Shown here: piece by piece, positions 1-12,012 of the stretch
How positions within the stretch are numbered: the first letter of the stretch is position 1
Layout of the letters: every line of letters begins with the position of its first letter
Assembly: GCA_025345505.1 (NCBI GenBank)
Contig: JANVCC010000018.1
Coordinates: forward strand, 7,860,316 to 7,924,315
Source of the DNA: Todiramphus chloris collaris
Lineage: Eukaryota; Chordata; Aves; Coraciiformes; Alcedinidae
Direction of reading: 5' to 3'
DNA length: 64,000 nucleotides
Made by a program: the position numbers and the translations under genes
The notes under the pieces: generated by a model
Database searches by the model: none
Told to the model about the DNA's origin: nothing
What the model saw: only the letters and a program-made list of their open reading frames with translations

Positions 1-999
1 AGTCTAAGTAACTCAGATTTGGAAATTAAAAAAAAAAAAAAAAAAAAAAAACCTAAAATACATGAAATCAGAAAAAGCATTTTTATCAGACTTCAGTCCC
101 AGAGACATAATACAAAGCTTGAGATTTCACTGGCAGAGCAGCAGAACTGGCATTTTTCCAGATATGAATTTTGAAAATCTCCTGGTTCAGTGCACCCAGT
201 CAGAGGAGCACAGAGTGGATCACTGGCAGCGATCGGTTCACAACATTCCTACCTTCATGACCTGGTCTCACCTCTTTCATGGCTGTCACTCTTGTTTTAG
301 TCAGGAGCATGACTGTCATTCACACAAACTTCTGGTGAAGAAACCAACTATTGTTTGTCTCATATCAGCTGGGAAATCTTGTCACAAAGAGTATGCAGTC
401 TGGTGGCATCCTTTGCTGGAGAAGGGAAGGCATTAATTTCTGCTTTTTAAGGATTTTTCAAGTTATGAAACAAAGAGAAAAATTTTTGAATGTAAAAAAC
501 CCCTCAATCAAACAATGTCTATAGGAACAGATTAACATCTAGTTAAATTTTCAAGAATACCTGTTACATGCCCAAAGGATCATTGTGTGGACATGGTCAG
601 ACAATAACATGAGCATGATTCTAGACCCTTTAGTTCAGGCACAGCCCATGATATCAGTAAAAAAATATAAATTCCTTTTTAAGGTCTAGACTCCAAAACT
701 TTTCTACTCAGATGAACAGAGACCTCTGTGGTTGGTATATCTGCCCACCACATCAAGACATCAAATATATCAGTCCCGTATAGCATCAGTTCTCCAGGAG
801 ACGTGTTATAATCACATTACTATGAGCTTTCCCCGCTTCCACTGGCTATAGCTGGTAACTGGTAGGCCATGAGTTTAGGAGTGGTACCTCAACCTCCCAT
901 TCTTTCATTTCATAGTTTTTCTTTTCTGTCCTGGTGAAAAATTACTATGTTAATTTACTTTTGGATGAATGGATGGATAACTAGATAGCTATCAGCAAG
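1..999. other. Unassigned AT-rich DNA
   Basis: I see no gene here. A run of about 24 A residues lies at 28-51. A 124-codon plus-strand open frame (62-436) has no recognisable domain, signal peptide or family motif and is probably chance. No repeat family is recognised. Confidence 0.5.
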
Positions 1000-1425
1000 A
1001 CTAGAAGGAAAGTCTTATGAGGAGAGGCTGAGGGAGCTGGGGTTGTTTAGCCCAGAGAAGAGAACACTCGGAGGTACCTCGTCACTCTCTACAACTCCCT
1101 GAAGGGAGGTTATAGTCAGGTAGGGGTCGGGCTCTTCTCCCAGGCAACGAGTGACAGGAGAGAGGGCATGGCCTGTAGCTGCACCAGGGAAGGTTTCGGT
1201 TGGATATCAGGAAGCACTTCCTGACAGAGAGCGTGATCAGACATTGGAATGGACTGCCCAGGTGGAGTCACCATCTGTGGATGTTTTTAAAGAAAGACTG
1301 GATGTGGCACTTAGTGCCATGGTCTAGACAATGTGGCGGTGTTAGGTCATAGGCTGGACTTGGTGATCTCAGAGGTCTTTTCCAGCCTCAGTAATTCTGT
1401 GATTCTGTAATTCTGTGATAGACAG
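1000..1425 (+). mobile_element. CR1 LINE, 5'-truncated 3' end
   Basis: The stretch reads in the sense direction of CR1. It starts in the ORF2 C-terminal region (GGAGAGGCTGAGGGAGCTGG at about 1021-1040) and runs through the segment ending in CATTGGAATGGACTGCCC. It stops in a short tail of ATTCTGTG-like repeats at about 1392-1420, as CR1 3' ends do. The coding frame is broken. CR1 copies are usually truncated at the 5' end because target-primed reverse transcription starts at the 3' end and stops early. The tail runs straight into a GACA microsatellite. Confidence 0.9.
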
Positions 1426-1446
1426 ACAGACAGACAGATGGACAGA
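1418..1446. repeat. (GACA)n microsatellite
   Basis: About six GACA units follow directly on the CR1 3' tail. It probably grew from the tail, a common origin for microsatellites next to LINE ends. Confidence 0.85.
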
Positions 1447-3360
1447 TTCCTATCTTTTCTCCTTATAAAAAATTAAGATTTGGAAAATCCTAATTCTATA
1501 CATCCATTAAAAATGACACTGACTCTCCCTGGAACAGAAAGCAGAAAGTAAACTGGAGCATTAAATAAGAGCAACTTAGGAACACAGCTCATCGAGAATT
1601 TATCTTAAGAGGATAAAAAATGAATCAATATTATACTGTATAAAATAAGATGAAATTTCAGCAAGAAAGCAACCTCAGCAAAACAAGTTATTTCAAGCTT
1701 CAGAACTTTGTGCTGCATCAGAGCTGAGAGAGGTCCAGAACCAGAGTTTCTGTTTGAAATATTGAGAAATACAAGTAAATAAATACACGGAGGTCAGCAT
1801 TCATTTTACAAAACCATTAATGGACTGTTTACTGTAATGTCTGAGACAGCAATATGTTATGAAGCTTGAAATGTCTCAGAATGCATTTCTGACTAGACTG
1901 CACTTCCTGATAGGAAATCTGCTTTGCCATCTCTTTACTTTGCTTTGTCTATAGCCCTCTAAATTTTTATCAAGTTTGACTACAGAGGGTAACACAGTTC
2001 CTAAGTGCTTAACTGTTGTCTTTTTTAGGAAAATAGGGTTAAACTGTCCCTTTGGGGCACAGACATACATACCCTTTCACTGCTATTCAATATATGGGAT
2101 AAACTATTATCTAGATTTCACATTTCTGAGCACAAGGTTTGAAGATGATGTTATATTAAAACTTCCCACACCAATTCTACACAGTTTTCAAGATGTCAGT
2201 CGACTTCTGGCTTTCTTTTAAAACTTTAGCATATTTTTAATGTTTCAGAGAGTCATATTCCATCTCCACAGTGCTAGTGGTAGCTTGAAGCACTTGAGTA
2301 ATAGTGGAAAAAAAAGTAATGTAGAACACACTGGAAAGAGAAGTTTGGTAATACTTAGCTGCAGGGATCAACTGTCACAGTCTTTCAGGTGATCCTTCTA
2401 GAATGCTAGGAAAATTAGCAGTCACAGAGCCTCTATCTTGACCCTTTCCAGCCCAAGGGCATTGTTGCTTTGTCTTTTTTCTGCTCCTTCTCTGTCCACT
2501 GCCCCTCTGCTTCCAGACCAAACAGTGCTGTTCCTGAACCCGATGTCGTAGCACAGCATGTCTCACATTCTCTTGATCCAAAAACATCCAGAGGTTGGGG
2601 GAAGGCGTTTTTAAAATTTTGCTTTATTTCCCATCATCCTGCTCTGATTTGTTTGGTAATAAATTAAATTAATTTTCCCAAACTCAAGTCTGGTTTGCAC
2701 ATGATGGTAATGAGTGAATGATCTCCCTGTCCTTATCTCAACCTATGAGCCTTTTATTATTTTTCTTTCCCCTGTCCAGCTGAGAAGACGGAGTGATAGA
2801 GAAGCTTTGGTGGGTACCTGGCACCTAGCCAGGGTCAAGCCACCAAAAGATATAATCATAAATCACAGAAACAGGTTTTATATCAGCAGACAGTGCAGTA
2901 TTTTAACACCAGCTTCCTAATTTTGCTGCAGTCACTACGTGACACGTTCAAGGAGTGGCACGAGAGTGCTGCAGCAACCCTAACAAGGCTGGGTGCTTCT
3001 GGATGAGAGCAGCCTTGTGTCTGCTTGGTTCAAGGCACCGATGAATTGAATGTGTGACAGTCTGCACGTGTCTGTGGAGACATGCTTATTGTCTCTGAAC
3101 GGAGGGATTAAGCTAAGCCCTGCCTGTGTATATTCGAGTTGTTAGGTTCAGGGCTCTGACAAATCCCTTGATTTCTATGAGCTGGCACCCAAAAGAAAAA
3201 GAAGAAAAAGAAGGTATTTTAGTTGCACTTTATCTCCTGCATCAGCTTTTGCAGTATCAGTGGGGATGTTCTTGCCAGTTTATACTTCTACACAGGGGTT
3301 TGCACTTAGAGTTGCTGTCTTTGGAGAGAAATATTAAATAGGAGAATTCCTATTTTAAAA
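1447..3360. other. Unassigned DNA
   Basis: No supported gene or repeat. The stretch 2370-2610 is somewhat richer in GC, and short open frames overlap on both strands there (2375-2587 minus, 2470-2667 plus), but I see no motif, splice pair or family resemblance. Confidence 0.45.
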
Positions 3361-3366
3361 AAAAGC

Positions 3367-3398
<32 letters not shown>

Positions 3399-3676
3399 GT
3401 TTCACAAATTTTAATTTTTTATACTGGTTCACATTTCTTTAGTCAGTATACTGTAGGGATATTTTGTTAAATAATGAAATCAAGTGTTATGTTTCCTCAA
3501 TTCTGACATTCAACTATTTAATCTTTTTGGAAAAGAGTCTATAATTTTTCATATTAATTATAACGTAGGAGGATTAGCTAAATGCATATTAGCTTTTTTT
3601 TTTTTTCTTTTTTCATGTGTTTTTTTTTTTTTTTTTTTTTTATCTTTTTTCATTTGTTTTTTTTTTTCTTTTTTTT
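3367..3676. repeat. Poly-T and T-rich low-complexity tracts
   Basis: A run of about 24 T lies at 3367-3390. A longer T-rich stretch interrupted by C, A and G covers about 3593-3676. They may be remains of poly-A tails of minus-strand retroposed sequence or simple slippage products. No retrocopy body could be recognised beside them. The 64-codon plus-strand frame across the second tract encodes mostly phenylalanine and is an artefact of the T run. Confidence 0.85.
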
Positions 3677-5948
3677 AACCATGATACTTTATTAAACCCT
3701 TTCTTTAACTCTGAGTCTCCTTGTAGAGCTTAGTGAATGTTTTGGTGAAGCATTTATTTGCTAAAAATGTTGCTTTGGTGTTACTGAAACTACTCACAGA
3801 AAATTCAGCAAATGGTTTGAAACTAAAAATGGGGAATATATTCGTATTTACATTTACACTTATACTATTGAAGAAATGCAGGAATATTGGCCTGGAAGAT
3901 GTCTTGCACAGTCTTATATCCATCCAGAGTTTGCAATTGCTATTAACTACTAATTTTAGAGATCATCTGTTTTACACATATGCTAAAAACAGGTCTTAAA
4001 ATACTGCTTAACATCTTCTAAAGGATTTGTCCTGATTGGAAAAGGTCAAAAACTACAATCAGAAAGTAACATAGAGATTTACAGAGATCATTGCCAATGT
4101 CCTATCTCCTTTCAAAAGCAGTGATCTTGTTTCTTATTCTGGAGAGCCTTGGGAAAACCAAATACTTGGAAGGAAATTAAGCCTTAGCAGCTGGCCAACA
4201 GAGGCTAATGGAAAAATTTCTTCTGACTCATTTTAACAATCACATTAACTTTATATACCTAAGCAAGGCACATCAATTAGACATGCAACACGTTAACAAC
4301 ATTAACATCATCACTGTAGTTGAGTTAACTTCAACTTTTCAGTGACCTGACTGAAATTGTTGAGAAGAACCTCCACCACTTCCCACAATCTAAGTATCAA
4401 ACAGTGGAAAATATTTCTTCCCTAGCTGCAGGAATTATCCAGCAATAGATCCATTGTCTATGATATATTTATTTCTAAATAAGGCACAAATATCAAGCAG
4501 TTACAGATTCAAAGTTCATTTTGTTAGGAAATTTAGCTAAAATTATACATTAATAATGATTTCACAGAATCTAGATTTCACAATCTAGAAGATAAAATAA
4601 TAGATCTGTGTTAAGTCTATATTTTATGAAGGATGATTGAAACTTATTTCCTAGTGGGCCAAGAGTATTTTTCAGTTACTCTACTTTTTATCCAACTAAT
4701 CAAAAAATAATGAAAAAAAGTCCCTCAGTTGCTTCCAGAGATATATGAAAGGGTTAATATTTACACAGGGATTAGCGGAGTTTCTACTGTGAACTTTGAG
4801 GATAAGATTTTTGAAAGGCTGCAAATTTTTACAGATCTTTTTGAAAACTGGAGATTGGCATTCCTATTTCTGTCTTTGAAAATCATCCCCTTGACCCAAA
4901 ACTCAGAGAAGGTTTTGTACCAAGGTTAGAAAATGCAGAACTATGATCTCTCTGTGAACTACATACTATAGCTAACTGTTATAACTTACAACTGTTAAAG
5001 CTTATAAGTAACTATCCCTCATTCTGTCCTTCTGTTCAACTTGGACAATGATCATGACAATATTCAGAAATCTGATAGGAGGGATATTTCCTGAGCTGGC
5101 TGAAGTTTTTCATATTTTCAAGTAATAGGATCATTAGCAATAGTATTCAAGGACATAGAGAGGTAAGGCTTAGGGAAAGGAAGGATCTTTTATTAACTGA
5201 ACTTTATAGTTTCAAAACCAGACATGCTTCAGGCATAACAAACCTTTTTCTTGTGCCCTGGAAACTGGTCTCTTTTATAACTGTATCAGCTAGTTTAATA
5301 AAAGATATTGCTTCTCCCTACAAACCTCATCTTTCAGATTTTAAGACACATTAAAGCAAGTGAGTTCTGCCCTGCTATGAGCATTTCACAAAATTTTTTT
5401 TCAAAGCAATAGTCAGCAAAATGCTCTAACTTCAGCAAGTGATATAGACACACAAAAATGTTGACTTTACATTCCTTTATATCTTTAGCCTCTGCATTCC
5501 CACGTTATCCCCCTCATACCTACTTTCATCCTTCTCTTCTACTTCCATTACAAAGGGAAAATGCTAATTACATCATTCCTCCAGCTTATTGATACAGATT
5601 AAAACAAGCAGTGGTGTGTCTAGTGAACTCAGTAGGATCTTTCTTAACAATTTCTGCAAATTCAATAATACTTGTTCCTGTACATGATATCAGTAGTTGC
5701 ACTTCATATACAATTACTTATTTCCATTAATTTTATTTGGACGTATTTCAAAAATACATTTTTAAAAGCTGACATCAAAAGTATTTTAAAGTGACACATA
5801 AAATATACCTGAAAGTAACTAGTGCAATAAATGTCATACACAAACAAACTTAATTTCTTTCTGAAGTAAAAATAATTCCATAATACTTTTCCTCTCTTCT
5901 TAATCTATGTTCTGCTGGGTTTTTCCACCTCATTGTATTATTCCTGTC
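3677..5948. other. Unassigned AT-rich DNA
   Basis: Overlapping short open frames on both strands (3705-3999, 4729-4929) carry no recognisable domain. No repeat family, RNA gene or splice pair stood out. Confidence 0.45.
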
Positions 5949-6400
5949 TGTCAAGTGGTAGGGCTGAACCATCCACTAGACAAATGACAGATACTCTCTA
6001 TTAACCCTTCTCCTTTCTGGAAGGGGAAGAGAAAGGGAATAAGAGAGAGAGATTTGTGGGTTGAAAAAGAAAGCTAAAAGAGCTTTAATGAGAATAATAA
6101 CAATAAAAAAGTACAAATATATACAAAACCAATATCAAGTGCAATGGTAATTACATCACCGTCACCACTGACACTGTGGGCAGGTTCTGGGGAAGTCCCA
6201 GATTGGACTCAGTGTAGACAGGAACCGGATGCAGAAGCTGGATCCTGGAAATGTATTCAGGAACACATGGATTGGGATCAAAGGCAGAATGGGCAGAATC
6301 CTCCCTGGATACCATCCATTGAAGAACAAAAATGTGTCCCTCATGATCCCTCAGGAGTATATTAAATATTATCTATATATGGAATGGAATACCTTGTTCG
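5949..6400 (-). mobile_element. Endogenous retrovirus LTR-like element, part 1 (split copy)
   Basis: This segment aligns by eye with 33249-33720 over its whole length. It includes shared blocks around GACAAATGACAGATACTCT-like sequence, a purine-rich GGAAGGGGAAGAG segment, CATGGATTGGGATCAAAGGC and a TGGAATGGAAT segment. The element continues at 7623-7928, past two nested CR1 insertions. Read on the minus strand it starts TGTCCTGGTTT and ends near GACA, short inverted ends like those of bird ERV LTRs. No gag, pol or env sequence was seen beside it, so it is most likely a solo LTR. The family name is not determined, and no clear target-site duplication was found around the whole element. Confidence 0.6.
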
Positions 6401-6763
6401 CAGAATCATAGAGTTATAGAATGGTAGGGGTTGAAATGGACCTCCAGAGAACATTCAGTCCAATCCCACTGCCAGAGAAGAATCATGCAGGGCAGGCCAC
6501 ACCGGGAAGAGATCCAGGCAGGTCTTGAAAGTCTCTACAGAAGGAGACTCCACAACCTCTCTGGGCAGTCTGTGCCAGGCTCTGTCAACCTCACAGGAGA
6601 GAAGTTTTTCCTCATGTTGAGGTGGAACTTCCTGTGTTTCACCTTGCTACCATTACCTCTTTTCCTATCACAGGGCACAGATAAAAGAGACTGGCCCCTT
6701 CTGCTTGACACCCACCCTTCAGAGTTTTGTAAACATTAATAAGATCCTGTCTCAGTCTTCTCT
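6401..6763 (-). mobile_element. CR1 LINE, minus strand, part 1
   Basis: The sequence begins with the reverse complement of a CR1 3' tail (CAGAATCATAGAG...). It then follows the antisense of the CR1 3' end (GGGCAGTCTGTGCCAGGCTC, GAAGTTTTTCCTCATGTTGA). It parallels the minus-strand element at 15963-16325. It breaks off at 6763 where a plus-strand CR1 has inserted, and resumes at 7458. An 8-base near-duplicate flanks the whole insertion (6393-6400 and 7623-7630, seven of eight bases equal). Confidence 0.88.
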
Positions 6764-7457
6764 GTCAGGCAGAGAAGGACCTGGGGATGTTGATTGACAG
6801 CCAGATAAACTTGAGCCAGCAGTGTGCCCACGTGGCCAACAAGGCCAATGGCATCCTAGCCTGGATCAGGAACAGTGTGGTCAGCAGGAGCAGGGAGGTG
6901 ATCATTCCTCTGTACCCAGCTTTGGTGAGGCTGCACCCGAATACTGTGTCCCATTTTGTGTCCCTCTCTACAAGGACATTGAGGTCTTGGACAGGGCACA
7001 GAGTTGGGCTACCAAGCTAGTAAAGGGTTTGGAGCATGTCTCTTAAGAGGAAAGGCTGAAGGATCTGGGGCTGTTTAGTCTTGAGAAAAGAAGGTGGAGG
7101 GGAGACCTTATTGCCCTCTACAACAACCTGAAGGGAAGTTGTAGCAAGGTGGGAGTTGGTCTGTTCTGCCTGGTGCCAAGGGACAGAACAAGAGGAAATG
7201 GCCTGAAGTTGAACCAGGGGAGGTTCAGGCTAGATATTAGGAAACATGTCTTTCCAGAAAGGGTTGTCAGGCATTGGAATGGCCTGCGCATGGAGATGGT
7301 GGAGTCACCATCCCTGGAAGTGTTTAAGAGACGGTTAGATGTTGTGCTTAGGGACATGGTTTAGTGGGTTTTGATAGGGCTAGGAGTAAGGTTGGACTTG
7401 ATGATCTTGAAGGTGTCTTCCAGCTGAAACTATTCTATGATTCTATGATTCCATGAT
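6764..7457 (+). mobile_element. CR1 LINE, plus strand, nested in a CR1
   Basis: The insert closely matches 40331-40977, starting at the codons for AEKDLG. It covers the C-terminal end of ORF2 (decayed frames 6787-7020 and 7149-7364) and the 3' end, closing with a tail of ATTCTATG-like repeats at about 7433-7456. Frames are shifted and stopped, so the copy is dead. It sits inside the minus-strand CR1: the interrupted sequence on both sides joins as in the undisturbed copy at about 16310-16335. It is therefore the youngest of the three nested elements. Confidence 0.92.
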
Positions 7458-7622
7458 TTTCTTCCCCAGGCTAAACACCCCCAGGTCTCTTAGAGTTTCC
7501 TCATAAGAGAGATGCTCCAGTCCCTTAGTCATCCTCATAGCCTTCGTTGGACTCTCTCTAGTATTTCCCTGTCCCTCTCAAACTGGGGAGACCAGAGCTG
7601 AATACAATACTCCAGATGTGGT
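7458..7622 (-). mobile_element. CR1 LINE, minus strand, part 2
   Basis: This continues the CR1 of 6401-6763 after the nested insertion. Antisense CR1 landmarks follow in order: CCAGGCTAAACACCCCCAGG, CCTCATAAGAGAGATGCTCC, GTTGGACTCTCTCTAGTATT and CCAGATGTGGTCT. The same landmarks lie at 16330-16485 in the other minus-strand copy. It stops abruptly at the 5'-truncation point, where LTR-like sequence resumes. Confidence 0.88.
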
Positions 7623-7928
7623 CTTGTTGGTCAGGTTTGGGTCACCTGTCTTGTCTGCTCCTCCCTGCAGATGTGGCCTTTTACTTTCTGCAACCCCAAC
7701 ATGGCACACAAGATTTATCAGTGATCTTGGTCTGCACAGGCACAAGACCCTTTCTGCATACTGATCCTTGGTAGTAACTATAATTATCAGGCCTTATCAC
7801 TGCTAGAAGCAGACACTGTCTGCAAAAATCTGCTGTTAAATTCAGAAAGTGCAGTTAGGTAGAAAAGACTTAGCTAAAAAATAAAATCACTGAACAGAAT
7901 TAGTTCTGTTCTAACTCAAACCAGGACA
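7623..7928 (-). mobile_element. Endogenous retrovirus LTR-like element, part 2 (split copy)
   Basis: It aligns with 33730-34047: a GGGTCA block, ATGTGGCCTTTTACTTTCTG-like sequence, GGCACACAAGATTTA, TTAGTAGTAACTATAA-like sequence and TATCACTGCTAG. It ends near AAACCAGGACA, which on the minus strand gives the TGTCCTGGTTT start typical of some bird ERV LTRs. Together with 5949-6400 the element is about 750 bp, close to the 800 bp of the unsplit copy. Confidence 0.6.
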
Positions 7929-10262
7929 GTTTCCCATGATCCTGACTTGTCCTAATTATATTTGTTTCCTATAGCTGGAGAATAATTATAACTCAAGTAT
8001 GTTGGAATATGTTAATTAATGCTAATTTTACATTTAGATCATGCCTGTGTACACATATATAAGTAATTATATGCACTTCTGGAGTTACAGAAATTTTTAT
8101 CCTAAAAATAAAATTACACAGAGTCCCAGCCAGGGAATAAAGCATCAGCTTGGACAGCTGGAAAGCAGACATTGCGCCATTTAAAAATCAGACAATTCAA
8201 CATATCGTTGGGAAGAGCAGAGGAGAAAGAAAACTCAGTGGTCTGATCTCTGTCACGGGAGTTATGCCTTTGTTTTAAAAAGTATTTAAATAGCAATTGG
8301 CAGAAATGCAACAAGAATTCCATCCCTTTGGGAGGCCTGCTTAGTAGAAGATGATGAAATGAGGCACGCTTCTTTCTTGCAACTCATTCCCAAGACTCTC
8401 CCTGGGCTGTGTTCCTGCCCCACCATGCACTGTCCATTACAGAGTCAATGACATTCAAGCTGCACTGGAATCAGAAACCATGCTGCTATACCTCATGGCA
8501 TAGCTGCATTGACAATACACAGAGTTAGGCTTTGTGCTTCTGTGCCTCAGTCTGGTCTTTTCTTCCATGGTATACAATGACCAAAGGTAGGATAAGTCTG
8601 ATTACCTGTAGATATAATTACGGATGTAGGTAAATGACTATGGGATACTTATTTAGACTCTATGACCAGCAAAGAGAACAGGACATTTCAAGAATGAAAT
8701 TTATCTTAATCTAAAGTTGGGATCTGATGAATTTTATCCTCAAAGTGCCTGTTTCTCACCAATGCCTACAGGGGCACCTGGTTCACTGGCTTTTAGGCAG
8801 ATGTCTTCCACCTAAGCACTTACCTATAAATATAGGAGGACAGTGTATCTCAAATGTACTAGGTCAGGGGATATTTTCATGAAATGTTCTGAAAGTCATA
8901 ATTCCATTCTACCTAAGCAGCATTTAAAGCTTATAAATGTTCTGTTTGATCTGGTTTTAGCTAACTAACCTCCCACAGACTCTGTGGGTGTTTGTCCTCA
9001 TCTTTAAAAATTTAGTTCTTAAGACCTTAAGTCCAATTCTAAATTGCTTCTAAATTCCTAAATTGCTACTGAAGATGTTTCTTCTGTGATTTATGCTTGT
9101 ATTGCATTTTTTACAAATAAATTACCAAGTGCTCCAAGAGTTGTCTCATAGAAATTACTTCATTCACTTCCTAACAAAATGAGAATGTCTAAAAACTGGA
9201 AGCTGATTAATACTTACTTCTGTTTAACAGCACTCTTTCTGGTTCTCTTTCTTAAGGAAGCTCTGTTTGCTCAAAGATTTTTCTTTAGGAAGGCACTGAC
9301 ACCTTTATTACAGCAGAAGTACATTAATTCAGCTATATTTAAAATATGGGTAGTCACGGGGAATAAAAATGTGTTACTGTAAAATTTTCTGAAGTATTAT
9401 CAAAATGTAACATTTTGTTGACATTTTGATGTTGGACAATTTGTGGTAAACAAAAGGTCACGAGTATTCTGGGACTTCAGTTTTCTGATTTTAGAATAAG
9501 GACAAGCAAATTTTGGAAAATTTTAAATAAACCTGATTTGTAAACTGTTTTTCTATAATTATGATTAATAAAGACAATTGCCTGAAATTGAATAAAAATT
9601 TCACTATTAAAAGTAATCATGTTTATTTTATGATAATATTAATATGCAATAAGCAAAAAAATCTTTTAGAATATCCTTCAGATTAAAAAAAAAATAATCT
9701 TGCAGAATTGCATAATCAATAACAATTGTATTATTTTTGCCTATTCAGAAGAGCTATTTCTGTAGTCTGGTTTTGCCATGCCAGAAGTACTGCGAAGGAG
9801 GCATTACATCTCACGGAAACTGGAAATTTCCTTCTTTTTTTCCCCTCATGCTCCTACGCTGCAGTCACTTACTCCAGCCTTGTTTCTATTGCAACACAGA
9901 AACGGATGAGGCAGAATCAAAGGAGGATGACACTTAGCCACAGTGCAACTCAAAGGTACCAGGATCTGTGATTTTTGGAGGATTAGGAAAAGCATTAGAG
10001 GGACACTGAGGGAGAATAGAGTATCAACCCCAGATTAAAAACACATGAGGCATGATGCAAAAGACTGTCTGTGTCTCTGTGTTAGTGCTGGGACTGGAAC
10101 AAAAGACTATGGCAGAAGCTGGGTGTGCTGATAGACCTGCAGTTCTTCCTACAGAAACTGAATCATAAACTTGGAATTTTGTTAGCTGTCCCTGTCTGTA
10201 ACTCCCATCAATCAACAGAAGAAATATCATATGAACCTGTGTGTATTTTCTCCTTGCATCTG
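7929..10262. other. Unassigned AT-rich DNA
   Basis: No gene, repeat family or RNA gene is recognised. Small open frames (8114-8323 minus, 9179-9382 plus, 9726-9971 plus) lack family features and are probably chance. Confidence 0.45.
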
Positions 10263-10447
10263 AAAATAATGTATTTATCCTATTCCATTAGCTTATTTTA
10301 ATAAGCATTGCTTTGGGACAGTATGCCTGCCAATTTATGTTTATGAGACTGTCAACAGAATTTACATGCCTAAGAAAATATGATACAACATTGCCAAAGC
10401 AGGGACTGCCTGACAAACATGGTTGTCATGGAGAAATGAGACACAGG
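10263..10447 (+). repeat. Direct repeat copy A of an unidentified sequence
   Basis: It matches 12013-12196 over about 185 bp in the same orientation. This includes an exact 34-base identity (10314-10347 equal to 12067-12100), with scattered substitutions and small gaps elsewhere. No known family was recognised. It could be a local segmental duplication or two copies of an uncharacterised interspersed repeat. Confidence 0.85.
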
Positions 10448-12012
10448 AAAGCTCATACATAAAGTGGCACACAGAGAATGCCAGGGATTTTTTATTCCCC
10501 CAGTTGAGCTCAATAAATATTTATTTCAGTAAAGGAAGGGGTAAGAAAATAATGAAATTATGAGCCATATTGTGCAGTCATTTTTATTTAGAAAAACTTT
10601 CCATTGAAACCAAACTAATATAAAAGCACAACAATAAAGTTCTTGCATTCTGTATTGTGCTTTTAGAACCAGATCTTGGCAGCTTAAATTTTGCTGGCAG
10701 CACCCTGTCCTGCCTTGAAAAAGAACACATCAGGGACTAAAGGGCATTTCTGGAGTGTGCCTCTGGGCTGCCTCATTTTTGACCACTGGAGTGTTTCAGG
10801 ATTTTTTGGGAGCCAGTATTAATTAGACAGCTCCAAACAGTGTTTTGGACTCCAACATGTACTAAAGTAGCTGAAGAATTTAGAGATATTTAATGACCTT
10901 TCTGAACCCTTGCTCACGTCAGTCCTGAACAATTTGTGATTTCAGAGAAAAATGCAAAGACAAATTCTTATCCAGTCTGACAAAGCAGGCAATGCAGTGT
11001 ATATGAGATACTGGCAGTGGCACCAACTTGACACTTGTCAAGGAGATCAGAGGTAGCCAAGTACTCTGGCGTTGTTTCCCTTATCATAGCCTTAATTACT
11101 CTAGGGAGAAGATTAGATGCCGCTTGTTATTTACAGTTGATTCATAAAATGGTGATTGTATAATGAAGTAAAGCATTGAGGGGAATATCTCTTCAATTTC
11201 CAAACTCTCTAGGTGGAATTAATTCTCCCTGACTTTACCTTGATAAAAAAGTATTATGAGAATCTAAGCTAGTCATCTAGGCTTTCTTAACAGGGAGATA
11301 TAAGCTTCTTGACACCATGATTTAATGTTATAAATTAGGTGAAATCGTTCATATCCCAAAAGCTCTTCTTTCCTCCAGTGACAATGAAGGTATTCTAGAG
11401 AGAGGCTGGCATTTAGAAGACTGAATTTCTGAGGATTAAAGGCTACCCTGAGCAAGTGCTGATACCTATCATGTGGACATGGACTTGCAGTCTGAGGTGA
11501 TGTTTCTGACTTTAACTTGCTTTGTCTGCAAAGACAGCAAAGATAAATCTGCTTCTTCTTTTGAATCCCTGACAACTTCAAATTGCTGATGGCCTCTGTG
11601 GGGAACTGAATAACCAGAAACTTGACAACTTCTAAAGCTACACCTATTTCCCAAGTATTCTGCATACATCTACAGGTACTTTGGTATCTAGCCCAGCAAA
11701 CAGCTATCAACCAATCAATTTGGTAAATGAATAAACATGCATTTTCCTTGACCTACCTCCTGCACAGTTGTGCCAAATGAAATTTGTGTCTTCAAAGTGG
11801 TAAAAACTATCCAATATTTGCAGGCCAGAGAAGTTAACATTTGCCTTATTTTGAGGTCGAGTACACCCCTGAGTGTGACATTTTTCATCACAGTAAGTTG
11901 CATTAAGTATCTGACCAACAAGATATTGTAAACAGTAAGAAATATAGAGCACTTTATCCTGTACTGTGTAACTTTTGCAAGATGTAATGGTATGCTAACA
12001 TATTATAAATAC
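10448..12012. other. Unassigned DNA between the direct repeats
   Basis: It holds a 145-codon minus-strand open frame (11273-11710) without recognisable domains, and a possible exon at 11757-11910 listed separately. No transposon family was recognised. Confidence 0.4.
11757..11910 (-). other. Possible coding exon (candidate only)
   Basis: On the minus strand a pyrimidine-rich stretch ends in an AG at 11912-11911. After it, 154 bp are open in one frame up to a GAG|GTAGGT donor-like site (GT at 11756-11755). The frame encodes a cysteine-rich peptide of about 51 residues with a start like ILNATYCDEKCHTQGC and a tryptophan near the end. No family was recognised. Against it: AT-rich DNA of this length often holds chance frames of 50 codons, a second frame is also open here, and it does not join in frame to the candidate at 13255-13346. 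Confidence 0.15.

Noticed and set aside
62-436. 124-codon plus-strand open frame
   Set aside because: No family features; next to a poly-A run and without regulatory or splice context.
3593-3676. T-rich stretch considered as a tail of a processed pseudogene on the minus strand
   Set aside because: No gene body with recognisable exons or frame could be found next to it.
11273-11710. 145-codon minus-strand open frame, among the longest outside CR1
   Set aside because: No domain, motif, signal peptide or splice context is visible, and length alone is not enough in 64 kb of DNA.
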